Assembly (NCBI RefSeq): GCF_003991875.1
Contig: NZ_CP031423.1
Coordinates: 3,472,001 to 3,536,000, forward strand
From: Microbacterium lemovicicum
GTDB lineage: Bacteria; Actinomycetota; Actinomycetes; Actinomycetales; Microbacteriaceae
DNA: 64,000 bases
Direction: 5' to 3'
Shown here: one piece after another, positions 26,865-34,690 of the stretch
Layout: each line of letters begins with the position of its first letter
How positions within the stretch are numbered: position 1 is the stretch's first letter
Position numbers and translations under genes: made by a program
Notes under the pieces: model-generated
Database searches by the model: none
Told to the model about the DNA's origin: nothing
What the model saw: the letters and a program-made list of their open reading frames with translations, nothing else

Positions 26865-27347
26865 TCAGCGCGGTGAGCCGAAGCGGCTCTCGGGGTCGAG
26901 CTGGGCGCCCAGCAGGGCCGTGATGCGCGCGAGGTGCGCGAGGTCCTCCTCCGACAGCGCGTCCACGACGAGCCGCCGCGCGGTCTCGATGTGGCCGGGG
27001 ATCGCCCGGATCAGCGCCCGCCGCCCCGCGCCGGTCAGCGCGACGGTGGTCACGCGGCGATCCTCCGGCGACGGAGAGCGCGAGATCAGCCCGCGCCGCT
27101 CCAGCCGCGAGCACACGTGCGACAGCCGCGAGAGGCTGCCGCTCGTGGCGTCGGCGATCTCGCTCATCGACACGGAGGCATCGGGCGCCCAGCGCAGGAA
27201 CGTCAGCACGGCGAACTCGTAATGCGTCATGTCGGCGTCGCGCTGCAGCTGCGAATCGAGCTCGCTCGGCAGCAGCTCGCACACGCGGATCAGCCCGAGC
27301 CACGCCTCGCCCTCGGCCGGCGACATCCGCGGGACGGGATACATCAC
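26865..27347 (-). CDS. MarR-family transcriptional regulator
   Basis: A 160-residue MarR protein. HTH in VSMSEIADATSGSLSRLSHV, wing RSPSPEDRRVTTVALTGAG. Its start overlaps the stop of the ribA gene (27344-27347), so it is the last gene of a VOC-RibA-MarR operon. It most likely binds the dyad at 28944-28965 at the operon promoter and responds to the compound handled by the VOC enzyme; inference. Confidence 0.92.
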   Translation of the reverse strand: MMYPVPRMSPAEGEAWLGLIRVCELLPSELDSQLQRDADMTHYEFAVLTFLRWAPDASVSMSEIADATSGSLSRLSHVCSRLERRGLISRSPSPEDRRVTTVALTGAGRRALIRAIPGHIETARRLVVDALSEEDLAHLARITALLGAQLDPESRFGSPR

Positions 27348-28006
27348 GCCGCCGTCAGGTCCAGGAGGTGCCCGGTGTGGTCGCGCTTGGCCTGCAGGTA
27401 CCGCGCGTTCGCCGGCGTCAGGTGCACGCCCGTCGGCACGACCTCCTCCACCGCGATGCCGTGGGCGGTCAGCTGCGCGGCCTTGTCGGGGTTGTTCGTG
27501 AGGAGACGCAGACGGTGGATGCCGGCGGCACGAAGCATCTGCGCGGCGGCCGCGTAGTCGCGCTCATCCTCACCGCGGCCCAGCGCGGTGTTGGCCTCGT
27601 AGGTGTCGAGACCCTGGTCCTGCAGCGCGTACGCGTCGAGCTTCGCGTACAGGCCGATCCCGCGTCCCTCCTGACGCAGGTAGAGCAGAGCGCCGCCCGC
27701 GACGGACAGGCGCTCGACGGCCTCGCGCAGCTGCGGGCCGCAGTCGCAGCGCTCGGAGCCGAACACGTCGCCGGTCAGGCATTCGCTGTGCAGCCGTACG
27801 AGCGGAGCCGGAGCGGGTCCGGAGGCGGCAGCATCCACTCCCCCGCCGAAGCTGAGCAGCAGGTGCTCGGCGCCGTCGACGAGGTGGCGGAACGTCGACA
27901 CGCGCGCCTCCGCTCGGAAGCCGTCCGAGAAGCGCAGCGGCACCGTCACCGTGGTGCGGATCTCCGCCTCGGGCAGCGACGCACGGTCTTTCCCGAATCC
28001 GCTCAC
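27344..28006 (-). CDS. ribA: GTP cyclohydrolase II
   Basis: A 220-residue GTP cyclohydrolase II, the first enzyme of riboflavin synthesis, which converts GTP to a diaminopyrimidine phosphate. The zinc site is clear: Cys76, Cys87 and Cys89 in SECLTGDVFGSERCDCG. RQEGRGIGL (from Arg111) and TNNPDK are the catalytic and phosphate-binding segments. It stands alone, not fused to a RibB domain. Start is GTG at 28006, overlapping the stop of the VOC gene (GTGA). Its place between a VOC enzyme and a MarR gene, away from other rib genes, suggests extra flavin supply for an inducible process. Confidence 0.95.
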   Translation of the reverse strand: MSGFGKDRASLPEAEIRTTVTVPLRFSDGFRAEARVSTFRHLVDGAEHLLLSFGGGVDAAASGPAPAPLVRLHSECLTGDVFGSERCDCGPQLREAVERLSVAGGALLYLRQEGRGIGLYAKLDAYALQDQGLDTYEANTALGRGEDERDYAAAAQMLRAAGIHRLRLLTNNPDKAAQLTAHGIAVEEVVPTGVHLTPANARYLQAKRDHTGHLLDLTAA

Positions 28007-28902
28007 GCCGCCACCCCCTCGGGCGCGACGGTCAGGAGCGTGCCCCACGGGTCGCGCAGCCGCAGCGCGCTGCCGTCGTCCTCGGCCGAGACGCCGTGGT
28101 GGCGGGCGCGGTCGGCGAGCGAGAGGATGTCGCCGCGCTCCGGCATGCGCAGCCGCACGTCTCCGAGCCCGAGCGACACCGCCCGCGGTCCGGCGCCGGC
28201 GCTGTGCCACGTGTTCAGGCCGATGTGGTGGTGGTACCCGCCGGCCGAGATGAACAGCGCCGAGCCGAGGTCCATGATCACATCGAAGCCGAGCATGTCG
28301 ACATAGAAGCGGCGTGCGGCGGCGATGTCGCCGACCTGCAGGTGCACGTGCCCCACCGTCGCGGCGTCGGCGGCGACCCGGTTCGGGTCGAGGTGCGTGC
28401 GCAGGAACGCGTTCGGATCGATGGCGGTGTTGGTCGGCATCCATCCGTCAGGCTGGTTCTGCCAGATCTCCACAGGACGGTCCCAGTAGAGCTCGATGCC
28501 GTTGCCCTCCGGGTCGCTGAAGTAGAACGCATTGCTGAAGGTGTGGTCCGTGGCGCCCTGGTAGAGGTGACCGGCGCGCTGGGCCATCGACAGCACCGCC
28601 GCGGCGAGCGCCGCCCGATCGGGGAACGCGATGGCCGTGTGGTAGAGCCCGGCGGCGTGCCGGTCGACGGGCGGAAGGTCGGGCGTGTGTGTCAGCGTGA
28701 CGATCGGGATGCCGTCGCGCCCGAGCGTCGCGCGTGCACCCGACTGGTCGAGCACGTCGAGCGTCACCGCGTCGCGGTAGAACGCGGTCTGCGCGTCGAG
28801 GTCGCCGACGAGCAGCTCGACGGTGTCCATGCGGGTGGCGTCGGCGGCCGCCCCGAGGGTGCGGATCGGCGCGGGGCGCCAGTCGAGCGGCGAGGCGATC
28901 AT
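28003..28902 (-). CDS. VOC-family dioxygenase/glyoxalase, CatE-like
   Basis: A 299-residue protein with two vicinal-oxygen-chelate halves (about 20-140 and 180-290). Metal-ligand candidates are His in AGLYHTAIAF, Glu in EGNGIELYWD, His in VGHVHLQVGD and the YHHHIGLNTWHS stretch, as in CatE-type catechol 2,3-dioxygenases. No signal peptide. First gene of an operon with ribA and marR and directly downstream of the dyad at 28944. Likely an aromatic ring-cleaving or quinone-handling enzyme, substrate unproven. Confidence 0.88.
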   Translation of the reverse strand: MIASPLDWRPAPIRTLGAAADATRMDTVELLVGDLDAQTAFYRDAVTLDVLDQSGARATLGRDGIPIVTLTHTPDLPPVDRHAAGLYHTAIAFPDRAALAAAVLSMAQRAGHLYQGATDHTFSNAFYFSDPEGNGIELYWDRPVEIWQNQPDGWMPTNTAIDPNAFLRTHLDPNRVAADAATVGHVHLQVGDIAAARRFYVDMLGFDVIMDLGSALFISAGGYHHHIGLNTWHSAGAGPRAVSLGLGDVRLRMPERGDILSLADRARHHGVSAEDDGSALRLRDPWGTLLTVAPEGVAA

Positions 28903-28943
28903 GCCGGAGTCCTTCGTTCGATGCGCGACGGTATGCCGCGACC

Positions 28944-28965
28944 ATTAGTTGACACAACAACCAAT
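28944..28965 (-). promoter_or_regulatory. MarR-type operator at the VOC-ribA-marR promoter
   Basis: An 8-bp inverted repeat with one mismatch, ATTAGTTG-N6-CAACCAAT, 42 bp before the VOC start codon. Its low GC content stands out. MarR/DUF24 regulators bind dyads of this spacing, so the operon's own MarR is the likely ligand. Confidence 0.65.
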
Positions 28966-29104
28966 GCTCGGGTCTATTCCCCCGACCTCCGCGGCGCCTC
29001 ACGTTCGCCTGACCGGAGTTGCAGCATCCGACCCCCCATTCGGGCAGCACGCGTCGACTCGAGCCGGAGCGGGCGCTGCCGCCGCACAGACCGCCGGCCT
29101 CACC

Positions 29105-29151
29105 TGACGCGGCGTGCCGCATCCCGCTGCTCGATTCCGCAGGAAGCGTCA
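29105..29151. repeat. Single 47-bp palindrome
   Basis: A lone copy of the array element: TGACGC at the left end, GGAAGCGTCA at the right, 47 bp as in the arrays. The 316-bp gap 28903-29218 otherwise holds the MarR operator and nothing else I can recognise. Confidence 0.8.
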
Positions 29152-29218
29152 ACCCGACCGGGCGAACCGGGCGAGACCGGCAGGATGAGGGCATGGAGCA
29201 CACGACGGAGCGGACGCC

Positions 29219-30190
29219 ATGCGGATAGTCGTCGTCGGCGGGAGCGGCCACATCGGCTCCTTCCTGGTTCCGCGACTCGTGCGCGCCGGCCACGACGTCG
29301 TGAACATCACACGCGGATCGAGCAGCGCCTACGTCGACGCCCCGGAATGGCGAGCCGTCACGCAGATCGTGGCCGACCGTGAGGCGCAGGATGCCGCGGG
29401 CGAGTTCGGGCGGACGGTGCTGGCGCAGCATCCCGAGGTCGTCGTCGACCTCCTCTGCTTCACGCTCGCGTCCGCGAGCGCCCTCGTGGACGCGCTGCGC
29501 GGTCGCGTCGACCACCTCGTGCACTGCGGAACCCTCTGGCGCTACGGACCCGCCCTGAAGACTCCCATCCACGAAGGCGAGGGGACGCCGCCGTTCGACG
29601 AGTACGGCATCCAGAAGGAGGCCATCGCACGGATGCTGCAGCGCGAGACCGCCGGCGGCGGCCTCGTCACGACCTCCGTGCACCCCGGTCACATCGTCGG
29701 CCCCGGATGGTCGCCGGTCGGCCCGCTCGGCAACGGCGATCCGTCGGTGTGGCGCACCCTCTCGGAGGGCGGCACGCTCCGCATCCCCGGCATCGGGTCC
29801 GAGCTCCTGCACCACGTGCACGCCGACGACGTCGCCCAGGTGTTCGAGCTCGCCGTCGCGCACCGCGACGCCGCCGCCGGCGAGGACTTCCACGCGGTCG
29901 CCCCGTCGTCGCTGAGCGTCCGCGGCTACGCCGAGATCGCGGCCTCGTGGTTCGGCCGGACGGCGACGCTCGAGCCGATCTCGTGGGAGCAGTTCCGCGC
30001 GGAGAACACCGAGCGGCACGCGGACGCGAGCTGGGGGCACCTGTTCCGCAACCACCACCTCAGCATCGACAAGGCTCGTCGCGTGCTCGGCTTCGCGCCG
30101 CAGTACGAGCCGGAGGCGGCGATCCTCGAGTCGGTCCGGTGGCTGATCGATCGCGACCGCCTCGACGTCGCACGTCCTCTGCAGGTGTGA
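29219..30190 (+). CDS. NAD-dependent epimerase/reductase-like protein
   Basis: A 323-residue Rossmann-fold protein of the extended SDR/NmrA type. It has GGSGHIGSF at the N-terminus and later VHPGHIVGPGW and HVHADDVAQVF, typical of epimerase/dehydratase families. The catalytic YxxxK appears as YGIQK (in FDEYGIQKEA). Cytoplasmic; substrate unknown. ATG at 29219 has ACGGAG upstream. Confidence 0.82.
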   Translation: MRIVVVGGSGHIGSFLVPRLVRAGHDVVNITRGSSSAYVDAPEWRAVTQIVADREAQDAAGEFGRTVLAQHPEVVVDLLCFTLASASALVDALRGRVDHLVHCGTLWRYGPALKTPIHEGEGTPPFDEYGIQKEAIARMLQRETAGGGLVTTSVHPGHIVGPGWSPVGPLGNGDPSVWRTLSEGGTLRIPGIGSELLHHVHADDVAQVFELAVAHRDAAAGEDFHAVAPSSLSVRGYAEIAASWFGRTATLEPISWEQFRAENTERHADASWGHLFRNHHLSIDKARRVLGFAPQYEPEAAILESVRWLIDRDRLDVARPLQV

Positions 30191-30226
30191 CGAGCCGGAT
30201 GCCGCGGCCCCGGCTAGCCTGACGGT

Positions 30227-30634
30227 ATGACCGACTCGAGCTCACGCCGGACGACGGACGCGGTCGTCGTCCGCCGCAGGGTGACGGCGTTCGTCATCGA
30301 CGCCGTGCTCATCGTCATCTTCGCCGCGATCGGCCGCGCCAGTCACACCGAGGGCATTTTGGCCGGGCTCTGGACCACCTCGTGGCCGTTCCTGCTCGCG
30401 CTCGTCGTGGGCTGGGTGCTGTCGCTCGCGTGGCGGGCGCCGCTGGCCGTCGTGCGCACCGGCCTGCCCGTATGGGCCATCACCGTCGCCGGCGGGATGC
30501 TGCTGCGCGCCGTGACGGGACAGGGTGTGCAGATCGCATTCGTGATCGTCGCGGCATCCGTCCTGCTGCTCTTCCTGGTGGGGTGGCGCGGCCTGCTCGC
30601 CCTGCTCCGACGCCGGAGCCGCACCCGCAGCTGA
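30227..30634 (+). CDS. DUF3054 membrane protein
   Basis: A 135-residue protein with four predicted helices and the AAIGRASHTEG segment typical of DUF3054. Function unknown. It has no Shine-Dalgarno site: the -10-like TAGCCT ends six bases before the ATG, so the transcript is probably leaderless. Confidence 0.85.
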   Translation: MTDSSSRRTTDAVVVRRRVTAFVIDAVLIVIFAAIGRASHTEGILAGLWTTSWPFLLALVVGWVLSLAWRAPLAVVRTGLPVWAITVAGGMLLRAVTGQGVQIAFVIVAASVLLLFLVGWRGLLALLRRRSRTRS

Positions 30635-30666
30635 ACCTGCCCGCACACGGGCCCGATCCGAGCGCT

Positions 30667-32091
30667 TCAGCTCTCAGACTCGACCTGCTCGGCGATCTTG
30701 TCGACCTTCTCGACGTATGCCTTCGGGTCGGTCTTGCGCTCGAGGCCCGCGGCGTTCATGTAACGCACCGTGCCGAAGACGGGGCGCTCGGTCCACCCGC
30801 GGTCGTGCTGGCCGAAGAGCCACGCGATGTTCGAGAACGAGTTCGCATCGCGCCCGTCGAGGAAGTACCTGTTGTTGAGGTAGAGCGCGGTCCGGTAGGC
30901 CGTCTCCGGAGTCTTCGACCACTCGATGATCTTCTTGCCCCAGTACATCCGCATGTGGTTGTGCATGTAGCCGCTCACGACCATCTCGCGCATCGCGGCG
31001 TTCCAGTACTCGTCGTGCGTCTCGCCCTTCTCGAGCTGCCCGCGGGTGTAGACGTGCTCTCTCTTGTCCGTCGCATGCTTCTGCAGCGTCTCGCGCGCCC
31101 AGTCGGGCAGCCCCTGATACGAGTCGTAGTGCGGCTCGTAGAACACGAAGTTCTGCGGCAGCTCGCGCCGGATGATGAGCTCCTCGAGGAACCCGTCGAC
31201 GTTCTCGCCCCCGCCCGCCTTCTTCACCTCGAGCGCGAGGTAGACCGGCGAGATCTGCCCGAAATGCAGGTACTTGCTCATGTGCGAGACGTCGTTCGTC
31301 TGGGGCTGGTTGCGATTCTCGGCGTAGTGCGGCAGCGAGTCCTCGATGAAGTGCCGCAGCATCGTCTTCGCCGCGGTGGTGCCGCCGGTGAAGATCGTCA
31401 CCGGGGGCACGTCGCGCTCGATGGACAGCTTCTTGAGAAGCGTGGGGATGTCGCTCAGGTCCTCCCCCGCGATCTCCCTCCCCAGGCTCGTGTTCTTCAC
31501 CGTCGTCGCGCGGAGCGGCGCGAGGAAGCGCTCCAGGTGCTTCGTGATCTTCGGGCGGAGGGTCCGCGCCGCAGTCTCCTTCTTGTCGGACGCGAGCTCG
31601 ACCGGCACCACGACGTCGCTCTCGACCTGGATGACGGGGACGTCGGCGTCCTTCGCGACGCGGTCGCGCCACTGTCCCTGGATGCGGAGATAGCCGCGAT
31701 CGGTGACGACGAGGGACGCGTCCTTCGAGAGCTTCGCTGCGACGTCGTCCGGCGTGCCGCGCTGGGCGACGAAGGTGATGCCTCGCTTCTCGAGCGCCTC
31801 GGCGACGTCGGCGAGCCCTTCGAGCATGAAGGAGTAGTGCCGCTCCTGAGCGTCGGGGTAGTCCTCGGTGATGCCGAAGCAGACGAGGATCGGCTGGTCG
31901 AGCTCATTCGCGCGGTGCACGGCGTATTCGAGCGCGTGATTGAACTCCGCCCGCTGCGACTGCTGCATCCAATAGAGGACGTACGCGCCGTCGCCGATCT
32001 CCTCGATGTCGTTCAGCTGCTGGACGCGCTCGGACTGGATGCCGGCGTAGACGTCGATCTCCGCGACGTCGTGGGTGTCGTCAGGGGCCAT
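30667..32091 (-). CDS. Class II CPD photolyase
   Basis: A 474-residue deoxyribodipyrimidine photolyase that repairs cyclobutane pyrimidine dimers with light, using FAD. The class II signatures are strong: LYWMQQSQRAEFNHALEYA at the N-terminus, ELPQNFVFYEPHYDSYQGLP, GETHDEYWNAAMREMVVSGY, MHNHMRMYWGKKIIEW and DANSFSNIAWLFGQHDRGW. Length is as usual. Class II enzymes are common in archaea, plants and some bacteria but less so in actinobacteria, so transfer is possible; base composition looks like that of the neighbours. It stands alone. Confidence 0.93.
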   Translation of the reverse strand: MAPDDTHDVAEIDVYAGIQSERVQQLNDIEEIGDGAYVLYWMQQSQRAEFNHALEYAVHRANELDQPILVCFGITEDYPDAQERHYSFMLEGLADVAEALEKRGITFVAQRGTPDDVAAKLSKDASLVVTDRGYLRIQGQWRDRVAKDADVPVIQVESDVVVPVELASDKKETAARTLRPKITKHLERFLAPLRATTVKNTSLGREIAGEDLSDIPTLLKKLSIERDVPPVTIFTGGTTAAKTMLRHFIEDSLPHYAENRNQPQTNDVSHMSKYLHFGQISPVYLALEVKKAGGGENVDGFLEELIIRRELPQNFVFYEPHYDSYQGLPDWARETLQKHATDKREHVYTRGQLEKGETHDEYWNAAMREMVVSGYMHNHMRMYWGKKIIEWSKTPETAYRTALYLNNRYFLDGRDANSFSNIAWLFGQHDRGWTERPVFGTVRYMNAAGLERKTDPKAYVEKVDKIAEQVESES

Positions 32092-32199
32092 GCGCTCATC
32101 TTGACGGCCTGTCCGGGCGCGCAGGAGGGGTTGCGGACGCGGTCCTCGTCGGATTCGCAGAGGAACTCAGGCGATCGCACCTCCCGCGCCGACCGCGGC

Positions 32200-32205
32200 T
32201 AGACT
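32200..32205 (+). promoter_or_regulatory. -10 element ahead of thrE
   Basis: TAGACT fits the actinobacterial TANNNT -10 pattern, 58 bp before the thrE start, leaving a short leader with GGGAGGTG. No good -35 is seen. Confidence 0.45.
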
Positions 32206-32263
32206 CGAGCTTTTGCGCCGGGTCGGGTCCGGCGCCGGCCGGGCACGAAGGCGGGAGGTGACC

Positions 32264-33661
32264 ATGAACCGGCGCGAGCGGACCGTTCTGAAGGCGCTGT
32301 CGGGCTTCGTGCGGACAGGCGCATCGACCGACACCTCGACCGATACGCTCCCCGTCATCGACGACCGCCTCGCAGTGTCGATCCTCGACCTGGCGGTGCG
32401 CATCGGCGAGACGATGCTCGTGGCCGGAGCCAGCGCCAGCGCGGTGACGACGACGATCGTCCGCGTCGCGGGCGCCTACGGCGTCGACCCGGTCGACGTC
32501 GACGTGACCTACAACTCGATCACCGCAGCGCATCACCGCACGGGCGCGGCATCCCCGGTCACGCTGCTGCGCGTCGTGCGCGGCTCCGCGCCCGACCATC
32601 TGCGACTCGAGCGCCTGCAGGCGCTGGTCGCCGAGATCGAGCAGGGTCGCGACCCCGCCGATGCGCTGGCCCGCTGCCGGGAGATCCGGCGCACGCCGTT
32701 CCGCTACCGGCCCGCCGTGGTGGTGCTCTCGCAGGCCCTGCTGGCGGTCGGCGTCGCGATCATGTTCGGCGGCAACGGACTGGTGATCGCCCTCGCCTTC
32801 GTCGCCGCTGCGGTCGCCGCCCTCACGCAGTTCGCCCTCGCGCGCGCCCGCGTCCCCTACTTCTTCAGCCAGATCGCCGGAGCCTTCGTGCTGACGATGA
32901 TCGCGGCGGCCACTCCGCTGCTGCGGCAGACGGGGTGGGATGCCGCGGCCCAGGTGCGTCCGTCGGTGATCGTCGCCTCGGGCGTGGTCCTGATGCTCGC
33001 CGGGCTCACCGTGGTCGGAGCCGCCCAGGACGCGATCGACGGCTTCGCGCTGACCGCCATCGGGCGCATCCTGGAGCTCACGACGAACACGCTCGGCGTG
33101 GTGCTCGGCATCCTGGCGGGGCTGGAGACGGCCAGCGCGCTCGGGTTCGCCATGTCTCCCCCGACAGAGGCGCTGCCGCTCGGTCCGGTGCCCCTGCAGT
33201 TCTTCGGCGCAGCGCTCATCGCCGTATCGGTGGCCATCTTCAACGGCGGCGGCGGCCGCATCATCGGCGTCAGCGCGGCACTGAGCCTGGTGGCGTGGGT
33301 CGGGTACCTCGGCGCGACCCGGCTCGGCTTCGAGGTGGCTGCCGCAAGCGGCTTCGGCGCCTTCCTCGGCAGCCTCGCCGGAGTGCTCATCGCCTACCGA
33401 CTGCACGTTCCGTCCGTGGCGATCACCACCGCTGCGATCCTGCCGCTCGTGCCGGGAGCCGCCGTGTTCCGGGGCCTGCTCGGCGTCGTGGAGTCGGGAC
33501 AGAACGCGTCGCTGCTGCTCACCGGGTTCACCACCCTGGCCGGCGCGGCGACGATCGGCATCAGCCTCGCGGTCGGCGCATCGCTCGGCATCTACCTCGG
33601 CCAGCCCGTGCGCGCCTCGCTGCGCGGAATCGCCGGCACGCGGGCACGCCTGCGCCGCTGA
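32264..33661 (+). CDS. thrE: Threonine/serine exporter family protein
   Basis: A 465-residue ThrE-type exporter. The cytoplasmic N-terminal domain (about 35-165) carries GETMLVAGASASAVTTTI and YGVDPVDVDVTYNSI. About ten helices follow in two blocks, as in Corynebacterium ThrE, where ThrE_1 and ThrE_2 parts are fused. Exports threonine and serine by proton exchange in the studied case. ATG at 32264 follows GGGAGGTG; earlier starts lack this. Confidence 0.88.
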   Translation: MNRRERTVLKALSGFVRTGASTDTSTDTLPVIDDRLAVSILDLAVRIGETMLVAGASASAVTTTIVRVAGAYGVDPVDVDVTYNSITAAHHRTGAASPVTLLRVVRGSAPDHLRLERLQALVAEIEQGRDPADALARCREIRRTPFRYRPAVVVLSQALLAVGVAIMFGGNGLVIALAFVAAAVAALTQFALARARVPYFFSQIAGAFVLTMIAAATPLLRQTGWDAAAQVRPSVIVASGVVLMLAGLTVVGAAQDAIDGFALTAIGRILELTTNTLGVVLGILAGLETASALGFAMSPPTEALPLGPVPLQFFGAALIAVSVAIFNGGGGRIIGVSAALSLVAWVGYLGATRLGFEVAAASGFGAFLGSLAGVLIAYRLHVPSVAITTAAILPLVPGAAVFRGLLGVVESGQNASLLLTGFTTLAGAATIGISLAVGASLGIYLGQPVRASLRGIAGTRARLRR

Positions 33662-33679
33662 TCGCCCGGCCGCCCCGGC

Positions 33680-34471
33680 TCAGATGCGACCGCCGGCCTC
33701 CCACAGCCGGATGAGCTTGAGGGCGAGGTGCAGGGTGCTGCGCTTCATGCCGTCGGCGAGCGCATCGCGCACCTCGGCCGGCATCCGCTCGAGACGGTAG
33801 TAGAGCGTCGTCCGGTGGATGAACAGCACCTCGCATGCCGCCGGAACATTGCCGGCGACGTCGAGGTAGGTCTCGACGGTGCGCCTCTGGGTCTCGTCGC
33901 CGTGTGTGACGAGGGTGTGCGCGGCCGGCGAGACGGCCGCCAGGCTCGCCGGGTCGACCTTCGCGGTCGCGAGCAGCAGCCAGCCTCCCAGCGCGCTGAC
34001 GTCGACGGCCGGGCGGAACTCCGCGAACGCCGCCGAGAGCTCCGCCGCGTGCGTGGCCTCCCCCACGGCGGCATCGAGGTCGGGAGCCGCCGGCACCGGG
34101 GAGGCGGTTCCGATCCCCAGGACCCGGATGCCTCGTGCCTCCGCTTCGCGATGGATGCGCGCGTCGAGGTCCGACTCGGTCGACGGCCCCACCACGATGA
34201 CGGCTCCGCTGCGCATGCCCGCCAGGTAGGCCGGGACGGGGCGCAGTGCCGCCAGCTGACGCCCGAAGCCCGCGCGTCTCAGCGAGGTCACGGCGTTGTC
34301 GATGAGCACGACGCGGACGACGGTGCCGGCGCCCCGTTCCAGCCACCGGTTCTCCACAGCGGTCTCGAACGCCTCGCGCCTGGCGGCCGGGTCGGCCGAG
34401 GTCAGCGCGAAGAGCACACCGTGGCGGTCGGCGTGGCGCGCACCTTCCGACTCGCGTACGAGGTCGCTCAT
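33680..34471 (-). CDS. PucR/CdaR-type HTH regulator
   Basis: A 263-residue protein. The C-terminal PucR HTH is clear (TVETYLDVAGNVPAACEVLF then IHRTTLYYRLERM). The N-terminal 170 residues resemble the GGDEF-like/CdaR effector region only loosely, and the usual long sensor domain is absent. Converges on thrE with an 18-bp gap and could affect it. SD GAGGGAGAG. Confidence 0.82.
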   Translation of the reverse strand: MSDLVRESEGARHADRHGVLFALTSADPAARREAFETAVENRWLERGAGTVVRVVLIDNAVTSLRRAGFGRQLAALRPVPAYLAGMRSGAVIVVGPSTESDLDARIHREAEARGIRVLGIGTASPVPAAPDLDAAVGEATHAAELSAAFAEFRPAVDVSALGGWLLLATAKVDPASLAAVSPAAHTLVTHGDETQRRTVETYLDVAGNVPAACEVLFIHRTTLYYRLERMPAEVRDALADGMKRSTLHLALKLIRLWEAGGRI

Positions 34472-34690
34472 GGCTCTCCCTCACGGTGGGCAGCCGCACG
34501 CGGGGTCGCGAGGCGGACGCGGCCGTGTGCGGGGGTTCTTGTGGAGTGTTGCTTCATTCGACCGCGTGGGCCGCGGGGACACCAGGAAGAAAGGGGGCAG
34601 AAATCACGTTTCCGGGATTTTGCGGCGATTGCGCGATCTGCCAGGCTCGCCGTAGGACGTCGCACGCGAGATCCCACGAGGACGCGCGTG

